From positions 4,154,001 through 4,218,000 of the forward strand of contig NC_134678.1 in assembly GCF_024713945.1 (NCBI RefSeq): a stretch of 64,000 nt of DNA. The letters run 5' to 3'. The position numbers and the translations under genes are program-made. The stretch is from Dermatophagoides farinae. Lineage: Eukaryota > Arthropoda > Arachnida > Sarcoptiformes > Pyroglyphidae. Below, piece after piece: positions 45,039-56,384 of the stretch; positions within the stretch are counted from its first letter, which is position 1; each line of letters begins with the position of its first letter. Under the pieces are notes generated by a model that ran no database searches, was not told the origin of the DNA, and saw nothing but the letters and a program-made list of their open reading frames with translations.

Positions 45039-48000
45039 TTCCATCTTGTACTCAGCCAACTTGATTCTGGTATGTAAAACTGTTATCTTTTCAGCTATTT
45101 GATTCAATACGGGCAAGTTCAAAAATTGGTTTTAAATATGATATATGTTAACCAATTTCGAGTTTGTATGGAAAATTTTTTGAATGAAAGTAATCAACCA
45201 AAAATGAGGGTCCTATGATTTTTCGTGCGAAGCATGATTATATAGTGAAATACTTGATATCATACAGGGTGGTACGAAAAATCATCAACAAAGAACAAAG
45301 CTTACTTGTATATTTTACAAATAAAAGCATGTACAAGTCAAATTATGTTGATTACAAAACAACATATATAAATTACAATTTATATAACCAAACATTTTCT
45401 ATTTGTTTCCCATCCACATTGACCGATTTTCATTTCATCTTAAATCTATTTGTCATTTTCATCTGGTTTTTTTTTACTTTTGTTGATCTCTTCTTTGTCA
45501 TTCTTCTTGTTCAAATTATTATCATACACATTAATCATCATTCATCATCCACATTGGCAATATGTTGCACTAAATAATGGTAATAATAATTACATTTTGT
45601 ATAATTACTGTCCACCTCATACACTGGTGTAACCTGTGTTTTTAAAAAATGCACTTAAATAATAATTTCATTCAATTCACTTGTGTTTAGTTTATTCACT
45701 TAATTATTATTAACTAAACCAGATTATTAAATGCTGATAAAAGTTAAAAGCGTAACAGGTAATGGGGTACTACTAACGCATCCCCCACCAACAAACTTAT
45801 TCATATTGCATTTCCGCAACATTGTGGTCATTAATTTAAAAAATGAATGTGTTTTCAAATGATTATAATGAAAAACATCCGGTCATAATTTGACCTAGAT
45901 TTTAATTGCAGAATTTTTTCCATTTCATTCATCCAAATGTAATTAAGTAAAAAATATTTTTCATATCATTTGGATATATAATGCAAATTTTTTTTAAATC
46001 AATACTGTCGCCATCTCTTCGACAAGAATCGCAATCTTGATCATTTGTAAACAATTATTCTGAAATGTGATTATTATTGGATGAAAATTCTCTGAAATAA
46101 TAATAATATATAAATTTACATTGATGATTTTCTTCGTATGTTGTCGTTGTCACGAAAAAATTTTCCACACAAAGTGGGTATGTATCCACAAAACATCATC
46201 AAAACAAATTTCGATGTTTTTTGTGTCGTGAAAAGTTTTTTCTTTTCAACTTCTTGACAAGGCTGTATACCGATAACTTTTTTCGAGGTAAATTATGATC
46301 TTTCCATTCTTTACATACATATCTCATAGTTTTTTTTAAAGTGACGCACTATTAATATTTACATTTATGTTTTTATGAAAGAATTATTATTATTTTCAAA
46401 TCTTTTTATTAATAACCCTATTTGTTTTGATAAGTGATACGTAAACAAAAAGTATGAAGAGAATTAATACTCATTTTTATTTTTATTTTTGTGAATCTTC
46501 TCTTTTTATTCTTATTTTTCATTTTTATTATTATCATAAATTAGATGTTGATAATTCAAAGAGTTATGTCCTGTTGATACGGATCTAGAATTCTAAATTC
46601 AACATCAAATCGTACTAGGTTTATGTCCCTTCAAGTCACCCATTATCGTGATCTTTTTTATATAACATTTTTTCATTTTTATTCTAATATTTAAGTTATT
46701 TCACATGCATTTTGTAATCGTAATTTACATCTAAATTTATACCACAAAATAAAATCGAAAATCCTAAGTCATAATTCACAAAGCTATAAGAATTAATTCT
46801 TCTGGTGAAAGCCATTTTTTGGAATTGGTTACCATAATGTCCGTAGCTGAATTTAAACTTTTCAATTTTTATACTTCCAAAATCAAATGTAATAATCGAT
46901 TGGGAACTGCATTCGTATCATTATATTTTATTGTGTTTTTAATTGAGTTTTATGTTTTTTTTCAACACCAGAATATTTTATCCTAATTCATATAGTCGAC
47001 CTCATTCACTTGACCCATTTTTGATCTTATTCGTTATTGCATTTATGTGCACCATGTCAATGTCAAACCATGTCAATTCTTTACATTTGAAATGAATTCG
47101 TTCTCTCTTATTTTCAATTCGATTGGTTGCATTCATTGAGATTCTTTTTTTTGATGAACGATTTATTCCCCTGTTACTAATTATGTGAGAACTGTTTCTC
47201 TTATATTCTGTGCGTGTGCTTGTGTCTTTGTCAAATGACAAACAAAAATTAAAAAAAAAAAATAGAAAATTTGGCAACAAAATTTGAGCTAAGCTAAGAT
47301 TATTTGACAGATGCAACTCCAAATTTCGTCGTGACGGTTGTATATTAGTTAGTGGTGTTTGTTTAGAAAATCGAAGACGTAGTCTTTGTTGAGGGAAGAT
47401 TAAACGCCTTGTCGATTATCTTCATTTTTTCTAGGACGTCATATTCAAAAGCCGTATTACGATCACATTCTTTTTTTGTTTGTGTGTTTGTCATTCATTC
47501 TATTCATTTTCTGAGTTTTCGATAAACTTATGTTTATATTTTCGCCGGAACGGCGATGTTGAATCCATCCATTTCTTTCCAATATAATGACTATATATAA
47601 TAATGATTTGGAATTCATTATTCAACCATCAAAAAAAAAAAAATTGATGACCCAGATCGAAATTATTATTATTATTACAAATCAGCTACAAAGCATTTGG
47701 CTTTTTAATTCCCCTGTTCCATCTTGTTGTTGTGTATATATACCATGAATAAATAGATATTTTCGTTTTATATTCTACACAATACACAAATGAAATTCTG
47801 TTTAGATTTTAAACATTAAACATTAACGATTCGAGAAGGGTGTATACGGAATATTTATAAATGATGAATACACAAATGACAACAAGTATAGTTTGTAAAG
47901 TTACTAGTGGTAGCGTAGAAGTTGAGAATTTTATTTCACAAATTCTGTATTTGAAAACTTTGTTATGATATTTACAATATATCAGTCTATTTTTTCAACT

Positions 48001-48581
48001 GATTCTGCTCTAAAAGTATCTGTTGCTCTGAATATCTTATTCTATACACCAGAATCAAATGAAATGGCATAGTAAACTAAATGCCGCAATTTGTGTGTAT
48101 TTTTGTGGCTATAACTATGATATTAAACATTTACATTGTATTGCTGTGATCATCAACATTTTCCGTCGTCTTTTTCTGATATTTTTTTCTGTTGTAGAAA
48201 ATATCAAAGTCATTTAAACAGCATTACTTTTGGAAAGTTTCACGCTGTTGCATCGTTATATGTGTTATATTGTGTAGTTATTCTGGACATTAACTATAAT
48301 CTTAATTATAGAATTTTGATTCTCAATGTGCAGAACAGATTATTTTAAAATTTTATCCATTTATTATTGAAGTTTTTTTTTAAATTTTTTTGTGATATTT
48401 ATCTTGTTTTTCACTTATTAATTGGTGTGCTCACATTTATCATTCATTTCGTTTTTTTGTTGTTGCAAGTTTTAAAATTTTTTCATTCTTTTCTAGTTCT
48501 CATATGCATTCATTGGGTTGGTCATGAATCCGATTTCCTTTTAATTGTTCAAAACAAAAAAAAATCTCCGAATCATCGAAA

Positions 48582-51500
48582 ATGGCTGAAGAAGATCGAA
48601 ATAAATTATTCGATGAAATTAGAAATTTTTCTCAACGCAAACTAAAAAAAGTTGAAACAAAAGTGACGACCGGTAGTGGTGAACAATTGACTGAAAAACG
48701 TTCACCAAAAGGCTTACAACAGATCAAATCTGATGGTATCAATTCAGTTGGCTATGTTGTTGATAATAAACCGGATCTCCAGGTCGGAATGATTATACCT
48801 GGCCTACTAATTTGTAAGTATAAATTCTAATCATCACATATATGATAATAATTAAGGATTTATTTCGAAAAACTATTAGCTCATAATTATTGATATTTGT
48901 AGAATAAATGCGAATATTTCTTATTTGGTTTATTAATGTTTTTCAATGAGGTACAAACAGGATTCTTGCTTGTTGCTAGAAATAGAACCATCATCACAAT
49001 TATCAATATGATGATTGTTGCTATATATTTAGAAAATTGAACGACCAAGCTAAACAATCACATCTCACAAATCAATCTTCATCTTCTCTAGCTGTAAATG
49101 AATTTAAGAGTTGCGCTCAATTTTTTTTTTGTTTTTATAATCATCATTGCTGTTTGGATGACGTCAATCGTGAAAGATGAAAGTGTAAAATGAAACTGAA
49201 GATTCATCTTCGTTGAGGGCTTTGCAGAATAGGAAAAATTTAAAAGATTATGATTCAGTCAATTTCCGTTTTACTAGTCTCAATTTTACCAAATTTATCA
49301 TAGGTAATCAAAGTTTATCTAATGTTAAATTTTAGTTTAAATGGTTATTTTCCCAAATGAGTTATATTAACTTTTATAGAAAAAATAACGTAAAAATTAC
49401 CATACCTTGAACAACTCTAATTCGTTTTTAATTTTCTTAGCTTCTCAAGATGTTGCTCAAGATAAATCCTTATTGGACACATATGAAATTACACACATTC
49501 TCAATCTGGCACCTGGCGTTCCTAATGCATTCGAAGATGATTTTAATTACAAAAAGTTTGAAGTATTGGATATACCCGAAACGGACATCACTCAATACTT
49601 TGATGAATGCATTGATTTTATTCAAGAAGGCATACAACGTGGTAATTGTCTTGTACATTGTAATGCTGGCGTATCCAGATCAACGGCAATATGTTGTGCT
49701 TATCTAATGAAACAGAAAAAAATGAAATACAAAGATGCATTGGCTACAGTATGTATATTTGTGTTAGAATTTTAATTACTTATAGATTAAATTTTTTTCA
49801 TACAAAACACAGATTCGTGAAGCCAGAGCTTTTGCCAAACCAAACGATGGCTTTGCTAAACAATTGGAACAATATGAAGATCAATTGTTTGGACAAATGG
49901 CCGCACCCGATTCATCAGAAGATAAATTTATGGCAAGAAAACGTGCTGAAATTGAAGCTGAAAAAGCAGCCATTTCTGGTTCGTATAATGAATTATAGAT
50001 TCGAAAAATTTGCAATAACATTTCAGACATCCGCTTTGATGCTTTAATTTGTTATATTGATTGCAGCATTGTAAGTTTTCCCACCTATATGAAACTGCTA
50101 ATTTTTTCATTTTCAATTCTAATAAGTATTAAAACCTAATTTTAATTTTTCATTGATAATAGGAACATCTTCAGTAAAAAATAAATTAGCACAATTTGGT
50201 GCCCAATTGGAATCAGTTTACGCACAACGACTTCAAACTATGACACCGATAAAATTGCCTTTGAAGAAGAAAACACCATCAACACAACCTCAACAACAGC
50301 CCCAACCGATAGTCAAGAATCGTAAAAAGTCTAACGCAACTGCTACAATTCCCCCTCCACCACCACCGCCGCCATTATCTGAGCTTAGCAACAAAAATGT
50401 TCCTCCACCACCACCACCTCCAAATTCATTGTTGAATAATGATCGAACAACTCCGTCGATTAAGAAAACAACGACCAATAAAGTGATCACAAATGAAAAT
50501 AAGACAAATATTGTTAAACCGATAAAGGAAATCAATAACCAGAAACAATCCGGAGATCCACCTAGACGGACAGCTAAATCGGATATGGTTGATGAGACAC
50601 CAATCAAAGTAGCAGCGCAGAAAAAATTATGGGAATCCGCTCATAATCAACAACCTGAAAATAATAATGTACAGAATAAAAAGCCAATCAAATTCAAGAC
50701 ACAACCGCAAGTCACACAAACTTTAGCTAAACCTTCTCCGCCGATATCTCAACCTCAACTACAAGCCACTGATAATAAGACTCCCAATAAAAGTCCGGCT
50801 CGATCAAACAAATTAGGAACGTGGGAAAAATGTCCATCCTCAACACCAGCACCATCAACAGTTGCCAATCCAAACACTAAAGCTGAAATTGCATCTCCTG
50901 AACCAAAGAAAAAGATAACTATTAAGAAAAAAGATGCCAATAACAATATTATCAGTGGTAACGAATTTGGTCAATCACGGCGATCTACACGTGATTTGGC
51001 TGCAGCTATCGAAGCTTCCGCAACGGATTCGAATTCATCCACTCCATTTTCATCGCCTGGAACTCAACGTCGACAAATGTATTATGGACGTCGTACATCG
51101 ACGCAACCGATCGCATCACAACAGCCATCCGAAAATCAACAGCAACCTGTTGCTTCGCGTAAACCAACCTGGGGTCTACGTGATCAGGTTGATAATCTTA
51201 TGGAAACGACGCCATCGTCAACACCGACTAGATGTCGTTCACCAGCTTTAGTTCCAACTCCTCGTGACTCACATAGTCCATCACCACAGCCGGTTGGAAG
51301 GATGCCGACTGGTAAAAAAGTTTTCGGTCGAGTTCCACCACGTCGAACCAGTCTCAGTGGCAATGGACCTATTGGTCAGAATACTGTAACGAACGATGTA
51401 AGTGCAATTTAAGTATAATCATTGTTTCTTTGAATCCATCCCATTCATATTATCCTTGCGATATCTTCTAATTTCAACGGATTTTATTCATCATTTAAAC

Positions 51501-53831
51501 ACAAAACAAATGCTTTATAAATATAAAAACCAAAACAATAATTTTGTATCCATGTGTGTGTATTGCATATTGTGTACGTTCAGTTTGTGCCGATTTCACC
51601 GCCACCGATTATGGTTTCTGATGATTCTATTGGCCAGCATGATGATAACGATCTAGATGTTGATCAATTTCTTCGTAAGCCACTATCAATGATGATTGAC
51701 CGTATGAATTTTAGCCGTTCACCATCGCCAATCAACCCTACGAACGAGACAACAGTGCATGTCGATTATTTGCCTGTCAATAATAATCGTCATTGTAAAA
51801 ATCAGTTACAACAACAACAATTTGATCGTTCATCATCATTATCATCAGGAGATTTGGATTATAATGCTTATTCATTACACAATAATCCGGTAAATCATTC
51901 TCTACAACAGCTAAGCTACCATCCTAAACGATCACTATCACCTCTGATTCCGTTTCAGAAGCAATCAAAGCCACCGGAATTTCATCCACAAAATCAACAA
52001 CCGATATTTCGGCCACAAAAACAATCAGAAAATTATTCATACTTTCAACAACCCCAAACTTGTTGTTCGGTAACAAAAACCTTATCAAAACAACAACAAC
52101 AAGCTCGTGCTTTTATTCAGCAACAATTAGAAGCGCCTATGAATTTTGCACCATTGGTTCGAAGACATACAACCAACGATCGAATCTGGGCTAATCGTAA
52201 TAAAAATTCATCATTATCTCAACAACAATCCATTCATACGCCCGCCCAATCGACTCGTTTAATAATAAATGGATGTCGGACAGTTGCAGATCCTCGGTCA
52301 GAAATCAATGATCCATTCGATTCGAATCGGCGTGATCAATTGGCTCAATCGATGTTTCTTCAACAAATCGAACCATCATTTGGTCGACAAGCAATTACAC
52401 CACCACCTGGTCGTATGTTCATTGATAATAGATATAAAGAACAATCGCCATCTGTGATTAATAATAATCGTCCAATATCGCCAAACATTCTCATGCGATC
52501 ATCTTTGCCGAAAATCATGGAAGATAATAACCATTGTTCGATAGATGTATCATCATCACCAAAGCCACAACCATTGAGATTAGTGTTTAATCGATCAGCA
52601 AGTCAACCAATGAATTCAATTTCTAATTCAAATCTTTTCAATACAAATACCCAACAACTACAACCAGAACAATTAGTCGTCATACGTCGTTCGCCAGCAT
52701 CACACCAAAACATTTGCTTTGCCACTGATTATTGACACAATTCATGTACGAAATCAGCCTAAAAAAAATTTTATTTGCTTCTATTATTGCGATGCACTTA
52801 TCCCAAAATTTGATATGCTTAATTTTTTGTTTTCTTCGAAAAATTGTACTTTTTTTTATTGACCGACAAAATTCTGTAGAATTTCTCCAATCTTTATCAT
52901 TTTTAAATTTCATTATTTTTTTTCATAAAATTCATCTATCTGATTCTCATCCTTCTCGTTGACACAGCTGCCCGTGGTATCGGCTCCAAACGCATCGATA
53001 ACTTCCAGTAATAAAAACAACGACAATGTTAACCAACAAATTGTACAAAATAAATTAAAAACGAAAGAGCCAGAGATAATTAAAAATTCTTCAATCGCGA
53101 ATAGCATGAAAAATTTGAACAAGGCGAATAAAATAATCGAACCGATCATTGACGAACGAACGACAACAAATGAATCAGCAAAACAAACACAGCCTACTTC
53201 TTTGTCATCATCATCAGCGCAAGAAGATCAACATGTCCGTTCCGGTTTTAAGAGAACACCGCTGAGAGAAACAAAAGAACGATCAGTAAATCGTTCGATT
53301 GAAGCAAGAAAAAAATCTAAAGGTCTGAATCGTTCATCAACAGCCGAAATTCTTAAATTAATCAAAACAAAATCACGTGCTGATTTTGGAAAAAGTATGG
53401 AAACAGTCGATGAAGATGTTGAAATAGAATATCTTTTAGACCAGTTGGAAAAGGATGGATTGGAGAATATCGATTGGGAGGATATTGGTCTTAATGAAAA
53501 AGAAGTGAAAGATATTGTTGAGAAGAATAAAGATGATGATGGCTTAGGCGATAATGAAAATGATGACGATGAATCGTCAGAAGAATCAGAATCATCATCG
53601 GAAGAAGATACGGATTCTGATTCTTCTGATGATGACGATATGGAACATACCGTATTCAAACCAATCACTCCATCAAAACCGGTTAATGATTTTAATAAAC
53701 CAAAAGTTACTTCGACGGCAACATTAACATTGAAACCGGTTCAAAATTCACAACCAATGAAACTTGCAGTTGAAAGTGAAGAAGAAACTGAGGATTCATC
53801 AGAAGAAGAAACAGAAACAGAATCAGATTGA
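48582..53831 (+). CDS. DUSP19-like phosphatase, spliced in frame to a long disordered tail
   Basis: Dual-specificity phosphatase; DUSP19 acts on or scaffolds the JNK pathway. Exons: 48582-48813, 49441-49748, 49813-49978, 50163-51397, then 51584-52735 or 52968-53831 (all phase 0). The N-terminus (EIRNFSQRKLKKVETKVTT) and DLQVGMIIPGLL...SSQDVAQD match DUSP19. General acid Asp lies in LDIPETD, and the P-loop HCNAGVSRST is intact. Reading through exon 3 ends at 49998 with 241 residues, the normal DUSP19 size. Splicing at the GT at 49979 instead opens a frame that is coding before its first Met, with PPPPPPPP runs and Ser/Pro/Gln-rich disorder. Exon 51584-52735 ends in its own stop (1030 residues); 52968-53831 gives an acidic end (934 residues), or both join through a donor at 51890. 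I do not recognise the tail. Confidence 0.83.
48814..49440 (+). other. Intron 1 of DUSP19-like gene (627 nt)
   Basis: Donor GTAAGT at 48814, acceptor TTCTTAG ending at 49440; one base carried (T|CT = Ser). No exon inside. Confidence 0.85.
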
Positions 53832-54229
53832 ATGAAAAATAAAATATGTAAAATTGTTTGATTTTTTTTTCTTTTGTTAATTGCTTTAAGCTTTCATACA
53901 CACACACACACCATGAATATAAACGCATAATCACGTCGGATAATGAACACGAATTATTGATTCATTATCATAATTTATTGAAATTTTCTTCGTTTCATAC
54001 CATTTGATTCATCATTCTTTTACGATATCTGTTTGAACGCTTCAATGAATAACCTTATTTTTGAATGACATGATCGGTTTTACTTTGATTTGAAAAACAT
54101 GTCTATTGTATAACCGACGATTTGTTTTTTATTTAATCTTAATTTATTCGAAAAACATTGATAATTATAGTAAAAAATTTATGTCAAAGTGTAAATTATG
54201 GATCATATTCTATTTTTTGTTTGGTGATT
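53832..54229. other. Convergent 3' intergenic region, DUSP19-like / secreted protein
   Basis: 398 bp between stop codons of converging genes. AATAAAATA just after the acidic-exon stop (53838-53846) is a candidate polyadenylation signal. A short (AC)n run lies at about 53899-53911. Confidence 0.6.
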
Positions 54230-54788
54230 TTATAATTCTAAAGCTTTTCGTTTACAATCCATCATTTTCTGGACCTTTTGATGAAATTCAGGATTCATAT
54301 GCGGTGGCCCTCTTGGGCCATTATCTTTTGATTCTTTTTTTTCATCATCATCATTGTCTGGATCATTTCGCGATATATTTCTCGCCTTCTGATGAATGCA
54401 CATTCGGAATTTTCCGCTACAAATCAAATATACAGTTTCTTTATATGCTTCATCAACAGTAAATCCAACGTCGACTTCGGATTCTCCAAGACATTCTTGG
54501 ATGTATTGTTCCATAAATTCACGCTTGAGATGATTTGACATAAAAATTAGATTGTTTTAATAAATGTGTTTGAATTAGACATACCTCACCCATTTCGTCT
54601 TTAATATCTTCCATACATTTGGTCAATTCATTCAATTGTTCTTCCGTTGTTTTACCAGAGCAAACTTTTTCTTGAATTTCTTGTGATAAACGTTTGAATT
54701 CGGGATTCTCTCGCATTGGCGGACCACAATAAACAACTGAAGCAAAAAATATGGACAAAATAACTCCAGTGATGATAATGGATTTCAT
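54230..54788 (-). CDS. Small secreted cysteine-containing protein, unknown function
   Basis: Two exons on the minus strand: 54788-54585 and 54523-54230 (61-nt intron, phase 0); 165 residues. Start: ATG at 54788, encoding a clear signal peptide (IIITGVILSIFFASVVYC, cleavage probably near residue 20-21). The mature part is charged and looks helical. It has six cysteines (in EKVCSG, TKCMED, QECLGE, LICSGK, RMCIHQ, MDCKRK) besides one at the signal end. Two halves each carry an MxxNPEF element (28-34 and near the C-terminus), a hint of an internal echo. Cysteine spacing does not fit the insect odorant-binding-protein pattern. The second half holds an acidic Asp/Glu/Lys linker. I do not recognise the family; a secreted gut, salivary or cuticular product is possible but unsupported. 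Confidence 0.75.
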
Positions 54789-56384
54789 TTTCAATTGTGT
54801 GAATCGAACGAAATTTTAAAATTGTGATTGATCGTTACGTTTTATTTGATGGTAATTTATACTATTCGGTAACTGATCAACTTTCGTATTGATGATGTAA
54901 ATATTTACTCTTTTGGTTTATGATAACATCGATGAAGTGATTGATAATCAAAATTAGTTGATATCATATATTCTCAGAATCGTGTGACAATCAAAGTTTA
55001 ATCAGTGAACATAAAACTCGGCAAAGGTGAATAAACAAATTATAAATTTAATTGAATTTTTTCCAATGAAAAATCAAAGTTTGATAAACGTAGATAGTGT
55101 AATTTATGTTTGGCTAGCGTGTTAGTAATTAATAATAAAAAGTAATTAAAAACACTATGATTATAATGAAATAGAAATATGAATTAGAGAAACATCTGTG
55201 AATATAGCATGATAATGAACCAAGATATAGAACCGATGATATTTGCCAGTTGGATTTGCAATTCTTGCTTGGTATATTTTGTTTTGTAATGAATTATACT
55301 CTGTATTGATAGGTCAAACACAATGATCAGAATGGCAAAACTGTACGTTTTTTGTTTCCATGTAAAATTTCGTTGATAAACGTAAACGCTACGCGTCAAT
55401 TTTGAAATCAATGCACAATTTTCCTGATTATTGACGAAATTCGAACGTAATCTTATTTGATTTCAACAGTGCGCCATCTATTGATCGTCATATGAAACAA
55501 ATAAACAGCTTGAAATATATTCGACAATCAATTCCGATGTCAATGTAATCCATATATTTGCTATACCAAATGTTTGTATATCAGCGAAACAATTGATCAA
55601 TCGGAAATACATGTTTTTTTCCATAAATATAGCTCAGCCTAATTGCGGACAATTCATTTTCGATATGAATCAAATGTGGCCAGTTGGAATGGAGTTATGC
55701 TTGACTTTTGGAAACTCTTTGCTTTCATTTGACAAGAATAATTTTGTTTTGTCCTTGAATCCAATGTATGTGTTTGGTATAAGCAGATCGATCAGACAAG
55801 CGAAATCAATTGGCGTACAATGCACAATACATATATCTAAATAGCACTGTTACAAGTGAACAGATGAAATTTGAATCCAATGAGAAATGTGGTACTCTAA
55901 ACCTGTGTTCTCCTCAGTGGTAGCGGCATTACTTTCAGGTGTTAAATGCATCGATTCTCACTGACTCATACCACTATTAGTTGTGTATCACGCCAAACAA
56001 ACGAACATGCAAAGGATAATTTGTGAGAATACACACATCAGCAACCAGTGTATATTCTGGTGTATATTTTCCGCTGTTTGGCCCATTGGTTTTTCTTTTG
56101 GTTTGGCCTTGGTACCAAAATTATTTCTGTGAATCTGGTCATTATTCATTGATGATAATGACCAGACTGTGAATTGTAAAGAATGAAGAAATCTAAACCC
56201 TTTGTTATAAAAATAAAAAAAGATTCTATTTTGTTTATTCATTATCCTTGTCCATTTAATCAAGTTTGATTGTGATTTAGTGCCTTGCTGTTGTTTCCAT
56301 TCGCTTGATATTAGTGTATCATTGTTGGAATTTGAAATCTATCAATTATCATATCATCGACAACCACCAGTTTAATATCTCTAA
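54789..56384. other. Divergent intergenic region, secreted protein / MFSD14-like
   Basis: 1.6 kb that holds both promoters. The open frames at 55593-55844 and 55988-56263 have no family features. Nothing else is supported. Confidence 0.5.

Larger units (their letters stand above)
42801..48581. other. 5.8-kb stretch without a recognised gene
   Basis: It lies between the divergently oriented ZIP-like and DUSP19-like genes, so it holds both promoters and probably 5' non-coding exons. It contains (GAT)n at 43501-43520, (TC)n at 45022-45038, and a small GC hairpin TCGCCG-GAA-CGGCGA at 47542-47556. No family-like reading frame is seen. Confidence 0.5.

Noticed and set aside
47002-47322. 106-codon minus-strand frame
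   Set aside because: Composition driven by A/T runs; no signal, domain or splice support.
53228-53668. 146-codon minus-strand Ser-rich frame
   Set aside because: Antisense shadow of the acidic/Ser tail exon at 52968-53831.
55593-56263. Small frames on both strands upstream of the MFSD14-like gene
   Set aside because: No homology, no splice structure, and the region must serve as promoter for two divergent genes.
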